A DNA stretch of 64,000 nucleotides from Histoplasma ohiense. Lineage: Eukaryota; Ascomycota; Eurotiomycetes; Onygenales; Ajellomycetaceae. This document shows positions 21,321 to 33,952 of this stretch, piece after piece. The notes under the pieces were generated by a model that saw only the letters and a list, made by a program, of their open reading frames with translations, did not search any database and was not told the DNA's origin. A program made the translations under genes and the position numbers. How positions within the stretch are numbered: position 1 is the first letter of the stretch; each line of letters starts with the position of its first letter. Location: assembly GCA_017607445.1 (NCBI GenBank), contig JAEVHH010000002.1, forward strand, positions 558,001-622,000, given 5' to 3'.

Positions 21321-24300
21321 ATGGCGTCCGTTTCGCATGATACTGCTCACGTCAAGCGTCGGCGGAGGGATCCTCGACGACGACGAGTGAATAACAGGAA
21401 CCCTGTATCTGCCAGACTAGTGCTTGATCATCATATACAAGGAGATGTTGGAATCCTGTCTGATGATTTAGCAGTAGATTTGTTTCCGGGGTCGAGTGCC
21501 CAAGGTGTGTGTGTGTGTTTTGTGTGTCTACGCTTTCTCGTGCTTCACAAAACACTTGGAGCAAAGCGCTTTGCGCCCGAAATCCCCCCGTAATGTAGCA
21601 CGGATTTCTTATACTAACGTGCTGCAGCTCTAGCAGAATCACGGGAAGTGCGGTATATTGCCATATCTCCATGGTCGCCGCATAATCTCCCTGTGGACGA
21701 CTTGCTGTGGACCATTATTCCTATGCGCCTCCAATCGGCCACTAAATCGCAATACTCGCCACTATCTCCTTCGACTGCCAATTTCCCAGCATCTAGCGGC
21801 TCAATCCAGTCATTTGTTCAAGCGTTCGAGATGCTTGACCCGACTCGAAATTCGATATCGAGCCAACGAGAAATCGAAATTCATGTGCTAGCCGTGGTCC
21901 CGCTGTATCTGGATACTGTCTATGTGACGGTTGAACGCCATCTGCTCAGTACGGTGGATGATATTCAAAATAAGTTTGGTGGGGGCTTCGGCCCCGGAGC
22001 ACAAGGGAGCAGTGGCCTCTGGGCCAAGAGACGGGCCTCAGAGAAATTCAAAACAAAGCATTCCGAAGAGACGAAAGAGACGGAAGAGACGGAAGAGACT
22101 GCTGCTGGAAGGGAAGAGCGACTAATTGGGGTTATACGCGAGGCGATTTCCACACAGAGGGTATTGCATGCGGGGGATTTGTTACCTCTGCCGCTACCTT
22201 CACATCCTATCACTCATGCTACCCCCCCACCGGCCAAAATTTCCTTCTGTGAGCCGGTGTCTCAAGGCTTAGTTAAACCAACTACTCGAATTGTGCTTGT
22301 CGAAACCAAATCTCGTCATCAATCTCGAATATCCAAGGGTCTTCCATCTCCAGGCCAAACGTTATTAAAAGAGGTGGTCGAAGACGAAGGTGATGATACC
22401 TCGAACGAGCAGTTTTATTCAGCCGCGGAAGAGAAATCGAACAGCACAAGTATGGAAAGTACATCACCACCTGACGAATCCGATACAGAAGTTTCAGCCC
22501 AAGGTTATAGTGATGCTTCTGATGACTCCTTGGATGATATGATCTCATTAACGGCTCCGGAGCTCCCTCAGCAACCTTCCGGAACAATGTCCGCAATGAC
22601 ATCTATGACTCCACGCCCTGGTGGCAAGAGGTTCGATATTCATACACCAGGGTCCATGCTCTCGAGTTTCACGAATGCTACTACGCGCGCAGGAAGAAGT
22701 GCTGGGAAGACATTCCGAGCGGAAGGCCTGTTGGCGAGAATACCTAATGAGATCCTACATCCTAAACCACGAGAGTTTGAAGATACAGATTCCTTTGTGT
22801 ATGTGGATATTCACACCCTTGCCAAAATCGGTTGCTTCTCAGGAGACTGGGTGAGAATCGAAGCTGCTGAGGAACCTCAGCTCAACATGCTGTCTTCTCT
22901 AAAGTTTGATAGCATAAGCGGGCTTACGGATAATGCCGTTGATGATACAGCCTGGAGAGCGGTAAAAGTTTATGGCCTTCCAGGGTTGATATCTCCAAAA
23001 CCTCGATATTCGATGAATCCCTCCTCTACCAGGAGACCTACCATATCGCAGCTGCCGTCGCATCGGTTTACCCCTACAGCGCTAGTGCCTCCCATATTGT
23101 TAAACAATCTAGGAAATCCTAAATACTTAAAGCTTTCCCCGATATCGGTTCATGGGTCTCAACAAGCGAGCTCCAGACCTGGGATACAACTGAAATCGAG
23201 TTCACTCAAGATGCCTCCTGTTGCGAAGGAAGTTACACTACTGAAAATTTCCACTCCCTTTTCTATGGATAGGTCTCTCCAGCCCGCTCTATTTGCCGGA
23301 TTAAAACGCTATTTTGAATCTAAACAACGATTAGTCAAGAGTGGCGACCTCATTGGCATAAGCGTTGATGAAGGGTTAGGGAAAACAATATACTCTTCTA
23401 CCAAGAGTCCTGATGTTGGTGAAGACGATGATGTGGCCGCTCAGCTTGGGCTGTCTCCGGATACTCAATCGAGGTACCAAAATGCGTTGAGAAAAGTGGG
23501 GGTTGCATGGTTTCGTGTTAGTCAAGTTGTCCCTGCCCCTGTAGAGCGGTTAGAAAACAGCTCTGATGAGGAACGTTGGGGCCGAGTGGCGGTCATTGAC
23601 ACTTCTTCAACAAGAATGGTGCAGGCAGGGAGTGAGATAAGTCCCGTACCTGGAACACTACATAGTGGATGGGAGTATTGGTTAGGTGTGAAGCCATTGC
23701 CGAAACCGAACAACGAGACAGGAAACCCACATCTCTTCGTCTCAGCGAAGCCTAAAATATTCGCTCCTTCAGTACAGAAACGTCTTCGGGATCTCATTTC
23801 TACATCGACAAGCCCCAGGGCTATCCAGCTCGGCATGAAGCCTGTCGTTGTCTTGCTTACGTCTACTCAGCGGGCCATCGGGAAATCAACAGTTGCATAT
23901 CGTGCTTGTGCCGAGGTTGGTCTTCATACATTTGCAATCGATTCCTACGATATTCTTGCCGAAGGGGGAGCCAATGGAGGGGATGTGAAGACGGAAGCTT
24001 TTCTCAAAGCTAGGGCGGATCGTGCATTCACATGCGGAGCACAATGCACTGCCTTGCTGATACAGCATATCGATGTCTTAACAGCTGATAGAATGGTTAC
24101 AGCAATGAAGGATATCGTGGCAGACGCCAGAGTTATGATCGCCACGACCACGGACATTGAGAAAGTTCCGGAGGGCATCCGAAGTCTTTTCACCCATGAA
24201 TTTGAAATGGCGGCTCCAGACGAAAAGGAAAGAGAGGGTATCCTACGCAACGTGATCCATGACCAAGGAATCAAAATTTCGGCTGACGTTGATTTGGCCT

Positions 24301-26077
24301 CTGTTGCAGTAAAAACCGCCGCTCTCGTTGCGGGGGATCTAGTCGATGTCGTTGAGCGTGCAGTCGCCGCTAAATCTCTTCGTCTTCAGAAGTTAGCAGA
24401 GAATGCTACGACCTTTGATGAAAGCTTAAAGGTCACTGTGCGAGACGTCCAAACCGCAGGAGGAGATGCTGCTCGATGTGTGACAAAAGAGGACTTCGAT
24501 GCCGCCGTAGATGCCGCTAGAAAGAATTTTGCGGATGCCATTGGTGCACCAAAAATTCCTAACGTCAGCTGGGATGATGTCGGAGGCCTTACAAATGTCA
24601 AGGATACCGTTATGGAGACCATTCAACTCCCGCTCGAACGGCCAGAGCTTTTTGCAAAAGGAATGAAAAAGAGAAGTGGAATCTTGTTTTACGGACCCCC
24701 TGGAACTGGAAAGACTCTTCTCGCCAAAGCCATCGCTACCGAATTCTCCCTCAACTTTTTCTCCGTCAAGGGTCCCGAACTACTTAATATGTATATCGGA
24801 GAGTCTGAAGCAAACGTTCGGCGTGTATTCCAGCGCGCCCGTGATGCGAGACCTTGTGTGGTATTCTTTGATGAGCTGGACTCAGTCGCACCGAAACGTG
24901 GAAACCAAGGCGACAGCGGTGGTGTCATGGATCGTATTGTTTCCCAGCTCCTCGCCGAACTGGACGGGATGAGCGCTGGAGACGAGAATGGCGGAGGCGT
25001 TTTCGTAATTGGCGCTACTAATCGGCCCGATCTCCTGGATGCTGCACTCCTCAGGCCTGGTCGGTTCGATAAAATGCTGTACCTCGGTGTGTCGGATACT
25101 CATGAGAAACAAGTTACTATTTTAGAAGCCCTCACACGGAAATTCAACCTACATCCAGACCTTTCGCTGCGAGAGATTGCTGAGCAACTACCTTTTACTT
25201 ACACAGGTGCTGATCTGTACGCATTGTGCTCGGATGCCATGCTTAAGGCCATCACGCGCCAAGCTACTGCTGTGGATGAAAAAATTAAAGCGTTACCCGG
25301 CGGTCCAGTCACGACGGCTTATTTCTTCGATCATTTGGCAACACCTGAAGATATAGCCGTCATGGTAACGGAACAAGACTTTATTGCGGCGAAGGCTGAG
25401 CTCGTTGCTAGCGTCAGGTATTTCACATCCCATCACCACCACCACCACCCTCCCTTCCCATTCTCCAACTCCATTTTTGGTACAGAGACGTTAACTACAG
25501 TAACCCCAACAACAGCGCTAAAGAACTTGAACATTTCGAACGAGTTCGCCGAACCTTTGAATCGGTTGACGATGCAAAAAAACCAAAGCCAAGCATATCG
25601 GCTAGGCCAGAAACGCCCTCTCGCGCCTCTTTAACAATTGGTGAAGCGGCCAATGGGCTTAAGTCCGGTACATCTCCAGAAGACACTCTATCAACCGCAC
25701 CAACAAACACTATGAACGACAACAAAACTGCGGCTCCATCGACGTTGCCTCATCGAGTCAAGCACGGACATAGGAAGATCTCACGGGGAAAGGGCAAAAG
25801 CAGTATCAGCGGTGCGAAGATGAAGGGCACCATATTGTCATCCTCCCCTGATCAATACTCTGAGTCTGAGGAGGATGCTATGAGCAGTCCCGTTGGTGAT
25901 GATAATGTAACCAATTCGAATGGGGGATGGAAAGGGAAGGGGAATTCCAAAGATGCTGTTGTCTGTGACTCGATAATGACAGTCAAGAGTGGTGAAGCAG
26001 AGAATGAGGGGAAGGAGGACGAGGACGAATATGTAATTCGGACCGACCACTTGGTCCAGAATGATAAACGGTCATGA
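21321..26077 (+). CDS. PEX6: peroxisomal biogenesis AAA-ATPase Pex6
   Basis: Pex6 pairs with Pex1 to form the hexamer that pulls ubiquitinated Pex5 from the peroxisome membrane. Three exons (21321-21504, 21628-25417, 25516-26077) give 1511 residues. The start gives the fungal Pex6 opening: a basic run KRRRRDPRRRR, then SARLVLDHHIQGDVGILSDD. Intron 1 has the branch site TACTAAC. The D1 AAA module near residue 806 is degenerate (TQRAIGKST has no P-loop glycines up front; the Walker B position reads LLIQHIDVL), as known for Pex6. D2 is intact: GPPGTGKT at about 1084, VVFFDELDS, and GATNRPDLLD followed by LRPGRFDK. The last exon adds about 187 residues, the first 20 or so (AKELEHFERVRRTFES) conserved and the rest low-complexity with acidic and basic blocks. 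Such a long tail is more than most family members carry. Confidence 0.93.
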
Positions 26078-26984
26078 CCCTTGTTACCCTTGAGGCTGCG
26101 AGACCGGGGTGTTGTACCCGCTAATCTATTATTGTACTGTACAAATATATCTATGTATGTACCGATATTGCCTTTTGGTTATGGTGTACAGACATGTGTT
26201 GGAGAGCATATTGTTGAGGCCATTTGTTATACAATTAATTTCCTCTGTATTGACGTTCCTGCTGGGCCGCCGTCTAATCTATTATATGGATCTGTAGTTG
26301 AGCCCAGCTTCCCACAGAAGTTCACTGTCCGGCAGTGAGGGACCCCGATTCCGACGATCGTATTATAACTATAACCGCCATTTTGAAGCCTCGTTCAATC
26401 CCGTTTACATCATTCTGCTGATCACCCCAGCACCCACTCCCATTCTTTTTCAAATGGCAAAGGATTCAACACTGAAAAAGCCAATCTTGATGGAGTTTTG
26501 GCATACTACTACCTATTCCCGGACACTGGTCTTCCAAATGCATAAAATCGTCGTATAACCTCCTTCCCCCCTTCCACGTATCCCCCAAACAGTTTTCCCT
26601 CTACGTTCTCAGACCTCACCACGCAATATTGAAAACACTTCCTCCGAGTATATACACCCGGTTTGCCTTACCTATCAGCCCTCAAGATGTTCGGAAACTC
26701 GACCAAATCTTCCACCGTATTAAATTTTCATTTTTTTTGTTGCGGTTTTTGTTTCTGTTTCTATTTCTATATCTGTTTCTTTTGACATTTCACACGTCTA
26801 CAGGTATACAGTTGGTGCGACCCAGATACTTGATATTTGAAATAATTGCATTGAGATAAGTAGGCTTGCATTGCTTCCTAACTTACTCCACACATACAGG
26901 CAATATATTTATATATATGTAGTTTCTTCCCACTAATGAATGTATGTACTGTACCTGGCATCTAGCCAGCCTGACAAACGCAAA
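26078..26984. other. intergenic between convergent genes
   Basis: PEX6 (plus) and the secreted protein gene (minus) converge here, so both 3' UTRs and terminators should lie in this stretch. It contains pyrimidine-rich tracts (26715-26790) and AT-rich DNA near 26900. I see no further gene. Confidence 0.6.
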
Positions 26985-29952
26985 TCACCAACCAGTGCGT
27001 TTAGTCTGAGGACACAGTTCCTTTCGATATTCCCCATCGTCCCGGATCCGCTCAAGCTCCTCCTTAAATCCAGGTGGCAATTCATCCACCTCGTCAGGGT
27101 ATTGCAACAAAAACTTGGCGTAATCCTGCAGTTGGCTCCGAGTCCACTCGATAGCAGCATCGTGGAACTCATCATAAAAGTCCTTATGGACCTGTTGGAA
27201 GGAGGTACCGGATTCCTTCATCTTCGCATCATTGTCCGCAATTCCCCTAATTTAAAGAGTGAGTATGAAACCGTTTACATGAACGGGAGGAGGATGTATT
27301 AGGGTGCGGGGGAATGTTACTTACAGCACTTCTTCAATCCCTAGGATGGATTTTTTCAAAGCCTCTTGGGCAGCTGGATGCGCGTAGTATTTGCACGTTG
27401 CGGAAATGCGCGCTAGCTCACATACAAATCTGCCGTGGCTGTTGATTACTTTTCTTCGACCTTCCACACCGTCGCGGCCTGCGATAAGAGTTTTCTTCGC
27501 AAACATCTACAAGAAAGTCAGTCAGTTCTTTGAATTATTTTCCCCGCGTTGAAAAATCCGTCTAGATTTTGCTCACCAGGTATTTCAGATTGTTCAATCT
27601 CTGCTGAATAATGGCCATGCGAGGTTCGTATGCAGTGTTCACAGTGCCTAAATGTTGCGCCAATGCTTCCACATACGATTCTTTCGCGGGTGCGCCCCCC
27701 GGAGCCGGGTAAGTTGGATTCAGCTTATCCCAAAATCTCAAAATAGCAGGATGACAAGGCTTGTCCGCGGAGCCGGCTAATTTCTTTTGGAGAAAGTCTA
27801 AGTAATCCCGGACCCAGTTGGCCTCATACACATGTTCAGCTGTATTGCAGTACGTTAGCTGGCACAACTCTTCAAGTATGTTGAAAAAGGGGATTATGGC
27901 CGCTGCGACTTACAGGCCCATTTCTCCTGGTCAAGTAGACCAGTCTGGTCCACGATGGCCCGTTGTTCGAGAGGTTCAGTTATTACACTGATATTGGCAT
28001 TTGGCCAGCAGTCTTCTGAAGCTTCACCGCAGGGAATGTTTGGTACAAAAATCGGTACTGCAGTATTCTTTGCTAGTTCTATTGGACTTGGATATTTTAG
28101 AATCTGGACAGCCTTCTTCTTATCGCACTTCAACGGAATGGGCTCTCTTCCTGTGTCTGGATCTTGACGTGGAGATAGCGCAGGAGACAGTGTCCGGGGG
28201 ATCCGTGCTCTGCGTCCGCGGACGTAATGACCCGGGTCATCGTCATCGTCCTCGTCGTCCTCTTCCTTCTTTCCGCCGAGGCAATAGCCTGGGGCTACAT
28301 CATCGAAGCCGAGACATACTTGCGGGAAAACAAAAATATCTGGCTTCTCATAGATGTCCACATCGAAGAGAGTTTTCCTATGACCATCGATTTCTTCCCA
28401 GCCTTCCAGATCCAGATCGACACCTACCATAACATCAAGTTTGATTCCAAAGATATTTGCCTCGTTGGGGCAGAAACCAGCAGTATCTTGGACACATATC
28501 AGTAAACCAGGCCTATCGCAGTGAAAAGGGGATAATTACCGAAACCAGCGCCCAATTTGGCTGTCACCTGCGGGACTTTGAGTGCAAGATCGACTCCAAA
28601 TCCGTTGTCATCTTTACAGCTGTTGTCAGTTCAGATTGGTCTCAGATGGCAACAATGGGATCTCACCAAAAACTGTGACGCTAACTGATAATGCGACCTC
28701 AGTGTAAACCGATGCCTCCGCGTCAACTTGAGCTTGTACTCGAAGAGGTTGTGTTTCAATCACCGGAGCCCATCCAGAAACCTCCACAGAATCCTCAGCC
28801 AAAAGATCTAATTTTGCGATAGCGCTATCTGGAATACGGGCACTAATTCCAGCTGTTGCAGAAGCGGTTCCTGAGATATAGCTAATTTCGTATCCGGCAT
28901 TCAGTTGAATTCGTGGACCAAACTCAAAGATACCAGGTATGTTCCATCCTGAGATAGGAATTTCAACCAAATTTATCTCCTGAGAAGGTTTGACGAAACG
29001 GCGGAAATCGAGATGAGCGTCAAACAGCAACTCCAGCTCAACGTTTACTGAAACTCCCTCAGGTTTGACGGAAATTTCAAATTTGTCTATATCAAAGCCG
29101 CCCCAGCCGAGGCTTGCTTCAACATGACCAGCAAAGACTAAAGCGCCTTGGGTACCGCAATCATTGCAGTTGGCGGTAAGGTTACCTTTGAGGGGGCCTT
29201 TGTTGACCTCCCAACCAAAAATCCGGGTTGGCAGTGTCACTCCAATACCGAGCCTGAATTTCTCGTCGAGATCTGGAATGATATCGCGTTTGACAAGACC
29301 TTTCGACCCAAGAATGACTTCACCAAAATCCAAGGTATAGGTTTGCATAACCTTTTTCCATGTGCTCTTAGTAGCTTCCAGACGAACTCTTTGGTTTTTG
29401 TCGTCAAATATAACACGGCGGGCAACCCAGGGTTGTTGTTCTCTGTCCTTTCCGCATTTCTTGGAGTTAGGGATTACAACGAAAGTATTCATATCGTTGA
29501 AGTTAACCCAGTCCCAATAAATCTTGATGGCAGAATAGACAAAGGGGTGAATAAAATTGAAAGACATGTCCTTGGCATTGCAGCTCGCTGACCGAATTAG
29601 AAAGTCAATCTTATCCAAAGAAATGATCCGCTCAGTTGCCTTGGACCAAGACACCATGCTGACGACTACGGCCTTGGATCCCGGTTCTTCACCGATGAAT
29701 TAGCAGAGCATAGTAAAAAGAATTCAAAGAGAGAAACCTACTATCAGTTGAAGCCCAAAAGAATTCCTCCTTGTCAACAGGTTTTATGGCTTCTTCAGCG
29801 GCAGCTTGATTGACTGCTCTTCCCGAGAGCTGTGGCTCTGACGTTCCGTCCCATAGATAGCGAGGAAGTGGCTGCAACTCCGGCCTGGCAATTGCAGCCA
29901 CAAGCTGCACCAGCAGCCATAACGTAGCAATAATGTGTGGGAATTGAGCCAT
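26985..29952 (-). CDS. secreted protein, DUF7029/DUF7223 type
   Basis: Seven exons (29742-29952, 28667-29686, 28540-28611, 27914-28486, 27577-27839, 27325-27506, 26985-27246) give 860 residues with phases agreeing throughout. A signal peptide is clear: MAQFPHIIATLWLLVQLVAAIA, then ARPELQPLP. The middle (about 75-410) is beta-rich with paired cysteines (NCNDCGTQGALVFAGHVEAS), resembling fungal DUF7029 and DUF7223 regions by recall. A second block holds CPNEANIFGIKLDVMVGVDL, a Cys-Leu-Gly-Gly stretch and a highly acidic run (KKEEDDEDDDDDPG) before a basic RGRRARIPRT, a possible kexin-type processing zone. The last third is helical with many charged residues and a few cysteines. Function is unknown; an extracellular or wall role is likely. 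No GPI-type tail is seen. Confidence 0.75.
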
Positions 29953-32900
29953 AATCCCCTGGCAGTCGAAACAACTTTAAGGGTATGACAATGTCAACGA
30001 ATGACTAGATATATCTCTTCTCGGCAGTGAGAACGTGAGAGGAAGGGTTTCCAGTCGGACAAGAAAATCCAAGAAGGCGGAACTTGGGGGCTTTTATGCT
30101 TTGGGGGGGGGCATACTAATTCTCACCATTGATGATTGCCGCATATTAGAGGACATGTTGTATGAAAACGGGAGATATTATTGTTGCATTCCGTTATCAC
30201 CTCATCGGGAACTCATTTCAATGCGTCACCGTGCTGTCCAAAGAGGTGGGGGCGATTTCCATGCAGGCATCTATGTGATAGCATACCAGATATTGGGTTA
30301 CAGATGCATGAAGCCCCATACGGGGATTTGGTATCTTGAAAGCACTCATTATCCAATGCACCCCTGAATAATCAAAAAGTTTGAGAACGGTTGAAAAACA
30401 AAAGATCACACCCAGGGGGCTAAAAACTCGGGACCAGATTTTGGTATCAAGGGAATAGTGCATCGGGGCCGCATATCCACTTTGAAGAGAGATGGAAACG
30501 GGTTCGGATCACCACAAACCCAGAGGAATAGAGAAATAATCACTACTGGGAAGTTATCCCTGATAGCGTAGAATACGGATCCCTGTCCATTGGAAATCAT
30601 CCGGGCTTGCGAAGGTTTAGGATGGGGTTCAGTCGTGGTGATGTGACAACTCTGGATTGATAGGTTTAACTATTCTGGCTGCTTCAATAGGACTTTGAGC
30701 TCGAGCTTTCGCCTGACTTTCGCCTGTTTGTGGGCCTATTAGCCATACACCCAACAATCCCGTTACTCAATTCCACCGTTTCACGGATGTAGCTGTTGCA
30801 GAAGGCGGGAGTAAGTCCCCAGAGTTTGTGCACCACAAATGAAGAACTCTGGGATTCCGAGTGGACATCTAAATAGCAGGAAACAAGTGGGGATGTGTAA
30901 ACCCTGACATCCTCGTATGTGAAGCCATACAAACAAACGAATTTGGCAAGCAAGGAATCCCACCGGTGATTCATCAGAAATACACGCTCGAGCCAGCACA
31001 ATGTCATGCATTTTTGATATTGAAATACGGGGAAATTTTAACAACCTTATGGAATCGCAGCGGTACTTCTCCGACAGAAGCATGACAACGTAGTGTAATT
31101 GGTCCATGTAACGTCCGTGCCGTATGGTAACTCGGTTGGAATAATGAACCAGGGGCTGCTCAGACGGGAGGATTCATATTCTGTAAAGGAAGCGACTGAG
31201 ATATGTTGCATCTCATTAAGCAGGGCAGCGAAGAATTTCAGAAATCATGCATATGGCATCCGACTCGGACAGGTCAAAACGACCAGTGAGAGGCAATGGA
31301 ACATGGTAGATGAGCCCATTGCTACCTAAGAACTCAGGCCAAGGAGATGAACAGGTAAAGTGGAATTCGTATTGTTATTTTCAGCAATGGGTCAAGATAC
31401 TCGCTCATTTTATAGTGGCAAAACCCAGGATGCTTCATTTGTTCCTTTTTCGTTTTGCTAAAGAAGCTGAAGACCAGGTTCCGAGCCGGGCCGATATATA
31501 GAGGAAGATGGGCCGGGATAAGTGACAAGGCTCAACAATTAGGGTCCGGGCAATGCGCGGTTCTAATGTCGCACACTCTTGTACCGATCCCAGGAACTGT
31601 GAGAATTTCTAGAGAGATTTTGGAGGTGAACTTGAACAGGCAAGGCTTGCCGGACAATCGCCAAATGTGACCACTCCATGAACAACAACCGCGCCCGCCC
31701 TGCTTTATCATGAGGCCATAAATCAAACAAAATCCGAGGCCTTGAGGCTCAAAAATTCCACAGGCAGCTGCATTACAGGGTTGATCCACGGTGCCCAGTC
31801 TATATCAGCCAGCATTGAAATCTCGAGAGGGTTCTGTTCCCTTGAGTAATTTCCCCGCTCGAGACCTGATGGATATAGCTCGTGATAGCGGATCTCTTTA
31901 CGTATTTGCTAGTGGCATTTCCCACGACCAGCCGTCGGAGACACCGTCTTGGATGACATGAGGCATATCATTGGCGAAAACTTGTGCGAACTGCATGGAG
32001 GATGAAATTAAGTATCCATTGTTGAGAGAATTTTCCATGTTTCCTCCTTAGCCGTTGAAATGTGCAATCGGCACATGCAGGCCTGCGGGAATGGTCCAAA
32101 CCTGAACAATTAGACTCAATTAGTTAGTTACCACATATGAGAAATATCTAAAGCGAAGCCTCGTATATCAACTCCGCCAAGCCAGGGCCAGCATGGAATC
32201 TCTGGCCGAGAGGAGAAACACTTTCGACGACTATCCAGGTCCACAATGGCCCTTCATTACACAGATGTTCGTTTTTCCATTGTAAATCCTCGAATTACGG
32301 GAAGGCCGGACTGGTTCGAGAAATAGTTTTATACGGAAAGAGAAAGGTCTGCGTCTACCAAAACTCCACCGATTGAGAGGGCAAAGCTGAAGGTGCATAG
32401 GTGAGGATCCCGTCGAGTGATTCCACCTTTGGGAAGCATGGTTTTGGACTGGCAGCTGTCTGCCTATGTCGTACTGGCAAAAAGTATGCTAAATCCAGGT
32501 TGCCCACGGTAAGGATTGAGCCTTTTGGTGAGGTGGTAAAAACTCGTCTTGTTTTGATGCACTGCTCCCGGCAATTCTCCTCATGGTGGTCTGTAGGGCA
32601 CGGTAATGGTGACAAGGGGTAAGGGGACTAGACCTCTTCCCCTGTAATCTCCCAAGCTTCACAGCATTTCCGGCCGAGCTGTCGGCAGTGAGCAGCTACT
32701 TTCATCATAGTGCCGGAGAATCTTGCCATGAGTTTCTCGTACCTCTGTCTCTGGCCAAACCAAAGCATTGACACCGGTCCAATCAAAACCAGTGTCGCTT
32801 CCGTTAACGAAGTGCCAGGGGAACTTATCATGCAAGTTCCTGTTTTATCGTTCGCGAGGAGGTAAGTACTACTAAGTGTGAAGTAGAATGAACCTATCAT

Positions 32901-33952
32901 TGAAGGTGACGGATGAACTGGATGAACTGGATGTGAAGAACGTTGCTCAATTAAAGTGCTGCCGTTTGACACAAACCGATGAGAGAAGAGCAGAGTGAAC
33001 TGATAATTATTGCTCTGTAACTGATGGTTAATCAATGGTCCAAAGTTGTAGGGAGTATTCCATGTTCTGTACGTTGGATATTATTGATGCATCCATCCCT
33101 AAGAACTCAACAATGCCACTCATTCCATTGCTTCACCGCGCACTTGCAATGAAAGGCTCATCAATTGCCAATTACTAGTATGTATTTACAAAATCATCTA
33201 TCTACTCCAAACTGACTATGCTGAACTCTTGAAAAACTGTCAAATTGTTATTTTTATTTTTTACTTTTTGTTTATTTATTTATCCTCTGTCTCTCAGCTA
33301 TTTTCTGCTATCATCCAAAGCATCATATAAGAGTCTGGTAACTACTATCGCTAGTAGGAAGGCGTGGAGAGCTCGCTCAGGCCCGTCTGTGGACGTTCCA
33401 CCATACAAACTCGTATTTTCCATATTAATTTGAGAATTGATATCTCCGTACAGAGGACGCTGTCAAAAGTAATGTCTCGCACTATTATATATTGGTTAGA
33501 AGACAATCTACACAATATCATAATCTTTCCATCGACATCAAATTAGACACTGAATCTGGGACATTCGGGCGGAAAATTTTTGATCCAGTAACTAACTAGT
33601 CTGTTCCAAGCTTCTCAACAAGTGATATCATCAGCAAAAACTTGGAAAGCAATGAATGATGCACTATTTCTGGTCCGATCAGGATATCAAAATAGTTAAC
33701 ACCTATTGGCCTTTTTTATTTCTGTTTTCTGCTGTGATTGCTGCCTGTGCAAAAGCTGGTGAACATAAGTTCAAAGCTGCATTGCCCCAACTCATTCCAG
33801 TCGGGTATAATACTATACGCTGGTGAGCCACCTTGGACCCAACTTCAACCTCACTTTCCAAGCTCCTTCGACGTGGGCAATTGATTAAAAAATTATGTGA
33901 CCCATTTAAAGACAGAGTGGATGTGACGTGCTATAGCTGTCATTTCTCATCA
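29953..33952. other. gene-poor tract containing an unresolved locus
   Basis: Four kilobases lie upstream of two divergent genes. Most frames are short and broken. A cluster of coding-like minus-strand frames at about 31.9-33.0 kb is listed separately. A TAGTTAGTTAC motif sits at 32121-32131, and a 13-mer containing it appears in the opposite orientation at 33588-33600. I see no RNA gene. Confidence 0.5.
31898..32880 (-). pseudogene. unresolved, probably broken minus-strand gene
   Basis: Three short frames read like real protein but could not be joined. At about 32670-32850 one frame reads LHDKFPWHFVNGSDTGFDWT and then GVNALVWPETEVRETHGKIL before a stop; a GTACGA just after WPETE could be a donor. 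At 32355-32580 another frame carries TTSPKGSILTVGNLDLAYFL. At 31898-32101, after a good acceptor (TTGTTCAG) with branch-like TCTAAT, the frame VWTIPAGLHVPIAHFNG meets a stop and goes on as NNGYLISSSMQFAQVFAND with an end TAA. The in-frame stop and missing links suggest a decayed gene, or a multi-exon gene I failed to resolve. No family is recognised. Confidence 0.3.

Noticed and set aside
32628..33035. Minus-strand frame with a stretch recalling old yellow enzymes (SSPGTSLTEATLV)
   Set aside because: The match is short and gapped, and the alternative frame over the same bases reads much more like protein, so the resemblance is probably chance.
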